Assembly (NCBI GenBank): GCA_964017145.1
Contig: OZ024846.1
Location: 2,480,001-2,544,000 of the forward strand
Reading direction: 5' to 3'
Length of the DNA: 64,000 bases
From: Agrocybe praecox
Taxonomy: Eukaryota > Basidiomycota > Agaricomycetes > Agaricales > Agrocybaceae
The position numbers and the translations under genes are program-made. Position 1 is the stretch's first letter; every line of letters starts with the position of its first letter. Under the pieces are notes generated by a model. It searched no databases, was not told where the DNA came from, and was given only the letters and a program-made list of their open reading frames with translations. Shown one piece after another: positions 33,562-43,357 of the stretch.

Positions 33562-35781
33562 TCAATTTTCTTGAACCCCAACTTGGCTCGCAATCAAAGT
33601 ACACCTGGCGGTTTCCGCATCACTCTCCTTCTCCAAGGAGCTTCCACTACCTGCATTAGACCCCGCCGGAATGGCCTGCAGAACAATGCGTGCCTTTTGC
33701 GCAGTGAATGGAACCCAGAACGGGGACCGGCTAAGCTTGAATTTGTTCGGGTCTCCAGCGCGCACGAAGGACAGCCAGTAGGCGATCAGCTCTTCGGCGA
33801 ACGATGTCTCGGCTGGGGTGAGGGTGTTGAATGTGGTACTGCCATTAAAACTGGAGAGAAGGTAAGCGCAGGTTAGGAGGTCTTGCTCTGAATAAATTTA
33901 CCCCGTGCTCGTTCCTCTGAACATGACAAAATTTTCAGCAGCATGGAATACAGCACTAGCACCAGGCGTCCTTTCATTGTATCGGTAAGTCCAGGAATTG
34001 GTTTTTCTTCCAAAGGCCGTCGCAAGAATGGAACGCTAAAAATGCTTTAAATTTTTTGTTAAGCAGAAGCCTCCGATTACGTACTGCGCATCTGAGTTCA
34101 GCGTCTCCAGTCACAGTTTGGAACTGAAGACTTGCGCCCAATTCCTCGACGGGATATGCCTGCGATGGAAAGTAAGTCAGGTTCACTAAATAAAATCAAA
34201 ACACCTTACAGCAAGAAGAGCAGCGACATCTTGATCACGAATAGAGGGGAAGAACGATTTGAGAGCTGCACCAATGTCCGTTCCACCAGACAAAGTTTCG
34301 TTCGAAGTGGCACTTGAATACTGTCAACGTCAACGTCCAAAGATACACATGAAAGATACACACCCAACAATTAAGGGCACGTTCGCAAACTTGCCTTCAA
34401 GAATCGACGTGGTCGGGAATTCCGAAAACAATTTATTATCAATGACTGGGTGGAAGACGTTATACCCAGAAGCAGTGCTATTTAATTGAATCGTCAGGAA
34501 CGGTACTCAGGAAATGGAGGATTCACATACAACGCAGAAGTCACAGCAGCGTCCTGAGCCCTAGCAAGTGCGCTGACACTGGCTTTCCGCAAGCAAACGA
34601 GCTTGGAAGCATCAGTTCCGGTTCCACACCCAGCTTGGCTAGCGTAAAAGGTGAATAGATCCTAGGATGGGAGTCAATTGATCAACTAGAGAAAAAGAAG
34701 ATTAACCAGCGGACCAACCTGTTGCTGCTGGGGAGTAGGCAACGGTGTCCTGTATACACTTTGTGCAATTGCGCCGCTAAACAACTTTTCTCCTTCATTC
34801 GCAACAAGATGCAGCTCTATCGAGCTGCCACCCGCACTCTCTCCGTTGATTGTCACCTGCGATGGGTTACCACCAAAGCTTGCAATGTTTTCTTTGACCC
34901 ATTTCAACGCTTGCACTTGGTCGAGGAAGCCCGCGTTCAGGTCGCCGTTGGCCGTGTCCTGCATTGCCGGTGTGGCGAGGAAACCGAACGACGATAGACG
35001 GTAGTATACGGACACGATCACGACATTGGGGCTTTGATCTATCCAGTGCTCGAAAGGCCAATTCGCAGGGTTTCCGAAGACGTATCCTAGTAAGGTGTTA
35101 GATGATGTTATATCTAGCGATATGTGGCGAGGGCTAACCTCCGCCGTGAATGTATACGAGAACGGGCACTATCTCAAGATTTAGTAGCGGATTGTTAAAT
35201 AAGAACTTATTTTCCTCACAGTTGCTACTCTTCGTCGCACCCAAGGGTGCATAAACGTTGACCTTCAAACAATCCTCGCTTCCAGCTCCGCCTGCATCAC
35301 CCCCTGATCAAAGAGATCTAAGTATTGGAACAAATAGCACATAAGTGAAATAACCAAACGTACCTCCTGTGGTACCCTGGATACAAAAATTTGGATACGA
35401 TTGCGCATCTATGACCTTTCCCTTACTCTCCAAGGCAACTCTTGCCTTGTTCAAGGGTAACGGTGCACGGAACCTCCTATCACCAACAGGCGGCTCGGCA
35501 TACGGGATACCCAAAAACGCAACATTTTTAGGAAACGCAAGTGAGTGGTTCCCTTGATACTTGGCGTAGCCAGTATCTACGATCGTGGATGGTGAACTAG
35601 GAAAGACTGAGGAACCCAAAGCCAGTATGTTTTCCTGGTAACTGAAGTTGGCTACCCATGCCAGCAGAACAGTGGAAAACAGCATAATAAACCAAGATGT
35701 TGGTGTGTCTTTAGTGCTCGCTTCGCTTTGTGTGAGATGGCAGCTCAAAGCTGAGGCTTCCTTTGAATCCACCAAAGCCAT
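33562..35781 (-). CDS. Type-B carboxylesterase/lipase, membrane-anchored or secreted
   Basis: An alpha/beta-hydrolase of the carboxylesterase type-B family, acting on carboxylic esters. The N-terminus has a 28-residue hydrophilic stretch, then TSWFIMLFSTVLLAWVANF, a signal-anchor-like segment. Family landmarks follow: VAFLGIPYAEPPVGDRRFRA, EDCLKVNVYAP, VLVYIHGGGYVFGN (oxyanion hole), VVIVSVYYRLSSFGFL, then VTINGESAGGSSIELHL with the nucleophilic Ser. Candidate acid Glu is in GCATSNETLSGG and candidate His in AVFHAAENFVMF. It ends at 33562. About 560 residues in roughly ten exons, a normal size. The substrate is unknown. The unusual hydrophilic leader before the hydrophobic segment suggests a type II anchor, or that the true start is the later Met just before it. 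Confidence 0.88.
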
Positions 35782-36290
35782 TCTTTATATATAATTTGAG
35801 TCCGAACAAGCGAATTTTCAATACAACCGATGATTGTACGCGACGGTCCGGCGAATGACGGCGGCCATTTGGTTCAGAAAGGTGGACGTTAATCCGCGTA
35901 CAGCGTTGGAGAACCAGAGAAGGCTGATACAACACTTGACCAAATGTGCTGGCAAAAAACACTGCTGGCTTTGATCGCACTATTCACACGAATCTATTTT
36001 TGGGCGCAAGCCCTTCTATCACGCGTACAAATAAAAACCAGAAGTATAATTATTCGACATGGCGTGTGAGCTCAAAGTGTAAAAGAGAACGGGATGCGAA
36101 AATAATAAATGTGTTTCATCATGAACTGCGGTTGTTCATGGACTTAAAACGCAGAAAACTCAGTCAGGCTGCACGCACTTAGGCTACCAAAAAAAAAAAG
36201 CGACAGTCACGATGCCGAACATATTATAAGACTTAATATCGAGCAAACAAAGGGGAATGTATTGAAACAAAATAAAAAGGAAACATATTA
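35782..36290. other. Intergenic
   Basis: Upstream of the esterase. Poly-A tract near 36190. The short plus ORF 35946-36182 has no domain. Nothing else seen before the tRNA gene. Confidence 0.45.
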
Positions 36291-36391
36291 GCCCACCGCG
36301 AGGGTCGAACTCGCAGCCTTCAGATGCCCTAGACGCCTGTTGCCAGACAGTCTTAAAAGTCTGACGCTCTATCCGATTGAGCTAGGCGGGC
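36291..36391 (-). tRNA. tRNA-Lys(TTT) with intron
   Basis: On the minus strand the acceptor GCCCGCC pairs with GGTGGGC. D-arm TAGCTCAATCGGATAGAGC and T-arm CGAGTTCGACCCTCG are intact. The anticodon arm reads CAGACTTTTA, then an intron of about 28 nt, then ATCTGA, giving anticodon TTT (Lys). The intron sits one base 3' of the anticodon, the canonical eukaryotic position. Confidence 0.92.
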
Positions 36392-36493
36392 ATATCTTCT
36401 CACATACATCTACCATACATGTATAGCACACAATGTAATTAATGACTCGACCATGACTTCAAAACTCCGCTTCCTGTGGACCCTGCAGCCTCA

Positions 36494-37726
36494 ATGCTTT
36501 CCCCAACCTTCCTTCGATCGTTTCGCCAATGTCCTACAATCACATTAAAGAATGCAACAACACGAAACTTTGCTCGAGCATCTGGCAGTAGTCACCCCAT
36601 AATACCTGTGGAACTCTCGTATACTTCCATCCTTCCGGAGAACGGAAACTCTACGGATGAGCCGCTTGTCATCCTCCATGGCCTCTTGTACGTCGTCACA
36701 GACCTGAATACCATGTTATAACGCACCTAAAGTATCGTTATTGCAGCGGTTCGAAACGGAACTGGATCTCGATATGCAAAGCTCTTCACCGTGATATGCC
36801 CGATCGACCTATATATGCCTTGGATCTGAGAAATCATGGTACTTCCCCGCATACCAGGCCTCACACGTATGAGGCAATGGCGAGAGACGTGGAGAAGTTT
36901 ATTGAAGAGAAAGGGTTGAAGAATGTTGCCTTACTTGGTCACTCAATGTGAGTAGGATGTATGACTTTTGTCATTCAATCTCTGATAAGTTGTTATGTCG
37001 TGTTCAGGGGAGGGAAGACTGCGATGGCGTATGCCCTATCAACAAAAGAGAGAAATATCCCATCCGGGACACTCTCAAAATTGATTACTGTAGATATTGC
37101 ACCTTCAATAGGGAGCCTAAGCCCTGAATTCATGAAGTACACCGAGGCGATGCAACAAATAGAAGATTTGCCTGCTGGGGTAATTAAGACCAGGACGGAT
37201 GCGGACCATAGGTTGAAGGCATATGAAGAGGTGCGTACTTGCCTATTTTAATATTCACTCACCGTGCTCAAGTAGTCATTATTTTATAGGACATGTCCGT
37301 TCGCCAATTCCTGCTCACCAATCTCCAACTCCCGAGTCATTCGCGGATGCCATCCGCCCACAAGCACGAGGGAGCTCCTGAAAAGGCAAAATTCATCGTT
37401 CCTCTTTCAATTTTGGCAGGAGCTATAGACGACTTAGGGTCTTTCCCCTACCGGTATAACTTAGAGGACAATTCCGTGCCCGTGACATGGGATGGACCAA
37501 CACTGGCTCTCAAGGGCACGAGGAGCGCATACATCAATAGAAAGAATACCCCTGCATTGCACGCGTTTTTCCCGGACGTCAGGCTGGAGGAGCTGGATAC
37601 AGGACATTGGGGTGAGTGTTTGTCTGAAATAGGGTGTTCGTTGACTAATATTCATGGCCGTAAGTGCACGCCGAAAAGCCAACCGAGTTCAGGAAACTTG
37701 TTGTAGAGTTTTTGAATACGAAATAG
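36494..37726 (+). CDS. Mitochondrial alpha/beta-hydrolase, ABHD11/Imo32-like
   Basis: A serine hydrolase related to human ABHD11 and yeast Imo32. MLSPTFLRSFRQCPTITLKN gives a basic, acid-free presequence suited to mitochondria. The core reads PVELSYTSILPENG, EPLVILHGLLFGSKRNW (split by an intron), RDMPDRPIYALDLRNHGTSP, then NVALLGHSMGGKTAMAYAL with the nucleophile elbow. It continues LITVDIAPSIGSLSPEFMKY, VPVTWDGPTLALKGTRSAYI, FFPDVRLEELDTGHWVHAEK (the catalytic His) and LVVEFLNTK before TAG at 37724. About 310 residues in six or so exons, the family norm. The ATG at 36494 fits because no upstream in-frame ATG is seen. Natural substrate uncertain. Confidence 0.9.
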
Positions 37727-37928
37727 TGATGAGGATCCATTTCGTCATTTTTTCTAGAATCTTAGATGAATACTTACATATTATGATTAATCATTAGATT
37801 GACCCTGGATAGAGGAAATGTATAATCTTTCACCCCTTCTTTTGTCTACTTTTTAAGTGCAGTGCGAGCCGGGTGGTATTGCGCTGGGACGTCATGAACG
37901 TCTCGGGCATCTCGGAACAGAAATCACC

Positions 37929-38026
37929 GCCCGCCTAGCTCAATCGGATAGAGCGTCAGACTCTTACTAAGAGAGACGAAAGCAATCGGGCATCTGAAGG
38001 CTGCGAGTTCGACCCTCGCGGTGGGC
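37929..38026 (+). tRNA. tRNA-Lys(CTT) with intron
   Basis: Same exon sequence as the other tRNA-Lys genes here (GCCCGCCTAGCTCAATCGGA ... GCGGTGGGC). Anticodon arm CAGACTCTTA, intron of about 25 nt, ATCTGA; anticodon CTT. It is on the strand opposite the other three and lies between the convergent ABHD11-like and 38-kb genes. Confidence 0.93.
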
Positions 38027-38136
38027 TAATGTATATTTTTTGTTCCTTTTCTATTTAGCCATACAAAACACAATTTCCATCCTCATCCTCCATCACAATC
38101 CTACTTCATTCACACACAGTATCCGAGTATCAAATT

Positions 38137-40980
38137 CTACTCTGGCGCAAAGGATATAGCTTCTATGGTATACGAATCGTCCGTCCAAACCGATTTGGAA
38201 AAATTCTCACTCGTCTCTTTCAGGCGCGCCCTCAGGGCTTCTTGGCTTAGCGAAGCACGGTCGGAAAGTCTATGTTCATTCGATGCCTGTGCGATGCGGC
38301 GAGAGTACGATTCGTCTGTTGGCATTGAGTCCACTCGGTGGTGAGACACAATCACAATTGGCAGAGGGAGCGGAGCGCCAGTACTGGCATGGAATCTCTG
38401 ACTTGTGTGCGTGGGAGTGGGCGCCAATTCGTGTGAACGTTGTTGGGTTTGGTTTTTTTCATGTACCAAGTTATCCCTCCTTCTCTCGGAGTCTGTTGTC
38501 TCTTTTGAGCTGGTCACATTATGCTTATGAGATGGTTCAAGGATCGATTTTTGATCTGGCGCTTTTATCGATACCTTCTTCGTTGACTCGGAGTTGGATC
38601 GGCGGACCCGCGCGGTTACTGGGAGAGCCGGAGCTTTGGCAGGAGCTTTGCCTTTCAAGTTGGGTTTTGAATTTACCTGCGAATTCGACGCCTGGTTCTC
38701 TGATACAGTGCGAATGGTTGCTAGCGCTTTGGGCGTAGAAGAACTTGATGCTACGGACACATTGTCTGAAATCGTTGAATTTGAGGTCGCAGATTGTCCA
38801 CTGGAAGACGAATTCTCCTTGTCGAGACTCGAGCCAGAGAGATGTGGGAGGGAAGAATACGCAGAGTGTCTGTAATGATCTCTATACCGCTGCGTCCTTT
38901 TTGAGAGGATCGGCACTCCTACGAGATTGGGTGTGATGCTATCTACTGGAAGAGAGGGGAGAGGGGAAGGTGTGTCTGGAAAAAAGGAAGGTGTATCTGT
39001 ATCAAGATCGGGAGAAGGAGTGTCTGTGACTTGGGAGGATAAAAGAGGGAAGGAGGATGGGTAGCGCGAAGGTGGTTGTGGAGAGATAAAGCCGAACCTC
39101 TTTGCGGAAGCAGGGGTGTTCGGAGTGTTGAACACTATATCGCAGTATAACGTCTGCAAAAAAGAATCGTCTCTATTGCCCGTGTCTCTGTCGGCCTTCA
39201 AATCGATTTCGTCGAACTGTCTCCAGGAACCTGTGCTGCTACTGTCTTCGTCATAGCTTTCCTCGTCCTCGCTGACATGAAAATACATATCTAAATCAAA
39301 AACGTCGGGGTAAGGCAGCCGATCTAACTCGTCCTGGGATGTATCGAGTATTTGGCCATAGACTCTCGCATCTGATTTCCGTGCCGCAGTTCGCACGCCA
39401 GTGCTGCTGTCTTCCATCGCGTTGACAAAAGATTCATCCTCTTCCATTTCCTCGATCATGGACAACCCTTCCTGGAGACGGCGTATATCTGATAAATCAG
39501 TCTCAGGATTATCGCTATTGACTTCTGATCCGTCGTGCCCGTAAAATTCTGGACGCATAGGAATAGGTAGTTGCGGATTAGTCTCAAGCATAATCCTCTG
39601 CTTTGATGGTGTACTGGTTGTATAAGCCGGTGGAGGAGATGTGCTATCACTGATATTAACGACATGGAACTCTGTCTTTGAATAGCGTTTCTCGTCTTGT
39701 AGAGCCTTTTCCGTCAAAGAGTTCATAGCGAGCGTAGTGGAGGTTGGAATGATTCCAGGAGGGGTCGTAGGCCTGATTGGTAGGAGCCTTACGCCTTTGT
39801 ACGATTCGGGAAGAACGAAAGATACACGATGTTGTTTTCCGCTCTGCGTCTTGCTGTGGTCAGGTTTATTATCCTTGTTAAACGTCCCCGTTCCGAAGAA
39901 TGGGTTATTTCTGTGCTGCTCTTGCTGCTCTTGACCACTATTCGTAGTATTTGGCTCATCCATCCTGGAAGTAGGTTGATACATCGCTGCGGAGTCGGGA
40001 GACAAATGTTTCGGGTTATATGTGTCGATATATTCCATGGTAACACCGGTCAAAATACGATCTAGAGGAGATGTTCGATCGTATTTAGAGAATGAGGTGC
40101 CGTCCTGCAAGGAATTACCCCACAAGAACGTATCAGAGGCACCTGGAGGTTCTAGTATACCAAATCCAGACCCACTCGGAGCAGCAGCAGGGGTACGAAT
40201 CCAACCAGAGTCTTCTTCTCCCGTTGTCGAAGGCGTACTACAAGGCGTAACGACTAAAGCAGGAATGAATATCGATGGCGGACGAGGCGGTCTCTGGGGA
40301 GCATGTTTGGACTCGATTCCGGCAGGTAAGGAGCTCCAGTCCGTAACTGTGACTATAGGTGGTGGAGGATGAGTAGGGTCGTATTTCGTCCACGGTATAG
40401 TAGTTGTAGTATTTCCATGTTCCGTCCCGGTTTTTTGATGTTCCCTTTCTCTCCTTGGTCCTTTTCCATTGTTAATTTTGTGATGTACCTGGCTTTCTGT
40501 GTCCGCTCTTGAAAGACTGGTGGCATCGCTGTCCTTCCCGCGTATAGAACGTGCTTGCTCTCCTGACTCGTTAGCGCTGCGCAGGCTGGGGTGTCGCAGA
40601 AATTGCTCCCGATGGTGATCCCAGATACCTGTGTAAATATGTGTTAGGACATCGACACAAAGGAGAACCGACGTCACTGATTGCTTACGTGTGGTTTCCT
40701 CATCATGTATATCTCTATCTTCAGTTCTACCTGCGCTGGTACCCCTGATCAAGGTCTGACCCTTGTATATCGTTAAATCGGCTGTAGTTCCAAGCAACGA
40801 AGAAGCTGAAGCTTCTGGAGTCGTTATCATATTTCCGCGTATATACGTCACAAAAAGCACCCAAAAGCGTCCGAGGCACCCTAGAACCATGAAAAAAGGA
40901 TGGGAACTGAGATGGACTTCACCGACGCTGTTAGCCAAGATACGAAGCACAACAGGCAGCTGAGAGATCTTGAGAAACAC
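38137..40980 (-). CDS. Long low-complexity Ser/Thr/Pro-rich protein, unknown function
   Basis: An almost continuous frame of 947 codons, interrupted by one likely intron near 40629-40688 (gtaagc...tacacag). I recognise no family. The N-terminal part is hydrophobic (VLGCLGRFWVLFVTYI), followed by a disordered body with many Ser, Thr and Pro. There are acidic patches (MIEEMEEDESFVNAMEDSS; YFHVSEDEESYDEDSSS) and runs such as SSSSTPKA. The tail RIAQASNEHRLSDRASLSQEALRARLKE may be helical; the end is SFAPE at 38137. A minus ORF reaching to 41167 (MALDPNFQSASSAWQYILKY) has further hydrophobic stretches and may supply the true first exon, but I could not find an in-frame splice. Possibly a regulatory or scaffold protein. 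Confidence 0.6.
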   Translation of the reverse strand: MFLKISQLPVVLRILANSVGEVHLSSHPFFMVLGCLGRFWVLFVTYIRGNMITTPEASASSLLGTTADLTIYKGQTLIRGTSAGRTEDRDIHDEETTRKQSVTSVLLCVDVLTHIYTGIWDHHREQFLRHPSLRSANESGEQARSIRGKDSDATSLSRADTESQVHHKINNGKGPRREREHQKTGTEHGNTTTTIPWTKYDPTHPPPPIVTVTDWSSLPAGIESKHAPQRPPRPPSIFIPALVVTPCSTPSTTGEEDSGWIRTPAAAPSGSGFGILEPPGASDTFLWGNSLQDGTSFSKYDRTSPLDRILTGVTMEYIDTYNPKHLSPDSAAMYQPTSRMDEPNTTNSGQEQQEQHRNNPFFGTGTFNKDNKPDHSKTQSGKQHRVSFVLPESYKGVRLLPIRPTTPPGIIPTSTTLAMNSLTEKALQDEKRYSKTEFHVVNISDSTSPPPAYTTSTPSKQRIMLETNPQLPIPMRPEFYGHDGSEVNSDNPETDLSDIRRLQEGLSMIEEMEEDESFVNAMEDSSTGVRTAARKSDARVYGQILDTSQDELDRLPYPDVFDLDMYFHVSEDEESYDEDSSSTGSWRQFDEIDLKADRDTGNRDDSFLQTLYCDIVFNTPNTPASAKRFGFISPQPPSRYPSSFPLLSSQVTDTPSPDLDTDTPSFFPDTPSPLPSLPVDSITPNLVGVPILSKRTQRYRDHYRHSAYSSLPHLSGSSLDKENSSSSGQSATSNSTISDNVSVASSSSTPKALATIRTVSENQASNSQVNSKPNLKGKAPAKAPALPVTARVRRSNSESTKKVSIKAPDQKSILEPSHKHNVTSSKETTDSERRRDNLVHEKNQTQQRSHELAPTPTHTSQRFHASTGAPLPLPIVIVSHHRVDSMPTDESYSRRIAQASNEHRLSDRASLSQEALRARLKETSENFSKSVWTDDSYTIEAISFAPE

Positions 40981-41449
40981 AAGATAACCAGACCCAAATA
41001 CTCCAAGTCAGCCTCCGCAAGATGGATCTACAGGTCTCAAGACACAGAAATTCGTACGGTTGTAGCAGAAGCATGAAAAAGGTTGGGTTGTGGACTGAGG
41101 TTGGTGAGTATTTCAGAATATACTGCCACGCGGAGGAGGCTGACTGAAAGTTAGGATCCAAAGCCATGACAAGTCTTTTAAAGAGAGCGGATAGCGAACG
41201 CTAAGCATCAATTCCTGCTGCTGATTCTGCGCTGATGGTAGGCGGGACCAAGTTTGGCGATAACAATCACGCTATCTTACATCTCAGGGGTTGGTTATGC
41301 CGAGATGCCGTCTGAGTCCCATAGGCGCTCAGTACTCGATTTGGAGGTTAAAACCAACGGTTTTCTGATCCTATTAAGCCTAAAGCATAATTAGATACTC
41401 TCCTTCGGTCCATAAAGCTGTATTGGTAAATACAAATCCCACATGGCTG

Positions 41450-41716
41450 TTAACCTCTCTGTTGCGGCACTCCAAGTTTGTGGAATTTACCTTTGAATCC
41501 GAGACTAGGACGGAATTCTTCGAGGAACGGCGCCAGTTGCTTCCAGAATACGTGGAGAACGTTGGGTTTTTTTTCCCATATGCAATCAGGAATGCCTATC
41601 TCCTTCTCTGGCATCGCCGCCATCTCTAGGGAAAGCCATCGGATGTCCGCATTAAAGGAATACTGAAATACTGCGATTTTAGAGTGGTCGGCGTAGACTT
41701 TTGATGACAACATCAT
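41450..41716 (-). pseudogene. F-box protein fragment (relic)
   Basis: The frame encodes NVLHVFWKQLAPFLEEFRPS and LGFKGKFHKLG. It matches the segment TLHVFWKRPAPLLEGFHLDF in the intact F-box gene at 52061, and upstream HSKIAVFQYSFNADIRW matches its HWSRIRMFSVEIRD. No F-box start or C-terminus is joined to it. It is a decayed copy; the minus ORF at 41745-41933 may be another piece. Confidence 0.6.
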
Positions 41717-43262
41717 GAGTCATGCCGCAAAATTTGTGGTAGGGTCAAAATGAAGCTGTGGTCCAATATGAATGAGCATGCGAATTAATTATCTTCCTCG
41801 AGTTGTGTTTCTGGAACGTGTTAGACTGGGGTTTGAACGTTTGAACTGTTGGCAGTTCGGTAAATTCGGCAAAGTGGTGAGATTGAATTTGGTCTCCGCA
41901 TGAAGTTACAATTCTAGTTCCGACGGTCGGCAACCCATACTAGAACGAGTTTGACCAAGATTACAGAGATTGCATACATCAAACTCTCCTTGGTGTCGGG
42001 TGACCAAAGATGTAGATGTATCATCTAACGATAGGATGATAAAAAGCTCGATATTTTTACGTGCTTCGTGGTAATGGTAAAAACAAGGTAATCAGGTAAA
42101 AGCTACCCTTGTCAGATGTCTAGTAATAAACAAGTATCAAAAGGCCCACTTATTCGTGCAAAGCTGGAGAATCATAAATTAAGCGCGGATGGAAAGCACT
42201 TTCTGGAATACTAATACTAATTACTATGTCCTGGTCTCAACATACGGCTCCCAGCGGGCTCTTTTCTACGTAAAACAGTAATCCGGAAGTATAAGTCGAG
42301 GAACGACTGACAGAAATCTGTGGTTGAAGTATGTCAGATATAGCGAGGAATGCATAAATAGAAGGTTACGGAGTATGGAGTTTCCATAATAGTGGTCTGA
42401 CGGAAATATCTGATAGAAATAAAAATCAAGGGAGCAGAGGGAAAATAGGATGGACAAGAATACTCGCCGATGATAAAAACTACCTGGGTAATAAGGGCAT
42501 CAGATTGAGCGGGGGTCGTAGAAAAGATATGAAGGACTCGCCTTACTTTTGAAGAGAGAGAATGTAACAGAAGAAAATTTGTCAAGCTCACGAGGAGCGA
42601 GACACACTCAACGAGTGAGCGAGTTTCCAAAAATTTGTGCGTAACTCTGCACTTCGAGAAGAAACAGAGACGCTCTCCAACGCCCAAGTCTTCCCCTAGC
42701 TTCTAGCCCACAGTATCGCTGGTCGTCCTGTCGTTTGACCGCATTATGGAGTGATTCGACTCCACAAGCTCATACACAAAACTCCCATGCCCCGAGAGAC
42801 ATCCGCAACGGAACGGCAGAATAGTCGGGCAAGTGAAAAAATGGCCAAAGCCAAATTTACAGTGACCATGCGCTAGCCCTGCAGACAAAGACAGGAACCA
42901 TTCCGATCCATCCTAGCAAAGACCAGCTCATACTGAGACTTCACCGCTCTGGTTGTTTCCGCATCTTTACCTGCAAATCCAACAAGGTCTGGTGAGCAGA
43001 CAAATGCCAAAACCAATCACTGAATGGCAAGAGCCTTGTGCTAGTCATTTACGAGCACCTCAGAACACGGCGCGTGCCTGCCTCCCTGAAAAGCGTTGAG
43101 CTCCAGGCCTCCACTCTTCACACAACCGCAACTCTTCAGGATAGACCAGCAAATACACATGTGCCACAATATCAGCTGGGTTATATGCACGTACACACAG
43201 GGGTGGCGAAGCCCCAGATGGACCGAGATTGAAAGAGAAAGGGGCGACGAAGAATGAATGAC
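41717..43262. other. Gene-poor interval
   Basis: No supportable gene. A 117-codon minus ORF (42334-42687) is hydrophobic and unrecognised. Composition is AT-rich before about 42600 and nearer average after. Confidence 0.4.
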
Positions 43263-43357
43263 ATGAATGAGTAAAGAAAGGGAAGACGGTCTTCCCTTTC
43301 TTTACTCATTCATTTGTTGGATGCGTCGGTTAGAGTGACTAACCGATGCATCCAACA
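43263..43357. repeat. Two back-to-back long hairpins
   Basis: Hairpin 1: arm 43263-43287 is perfectly reverse-complemented at 43289-43313, 25 bp around a single central base. Hairpin 2: arm 43315-43333 (TGTTGGATGCGTCGGTTAG) is reverse-complemented at 43339-43357 with one mismatch and a 5-base loop. Only one base separates them. No ORF overlaps convincingly. Confidence 0.9.
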
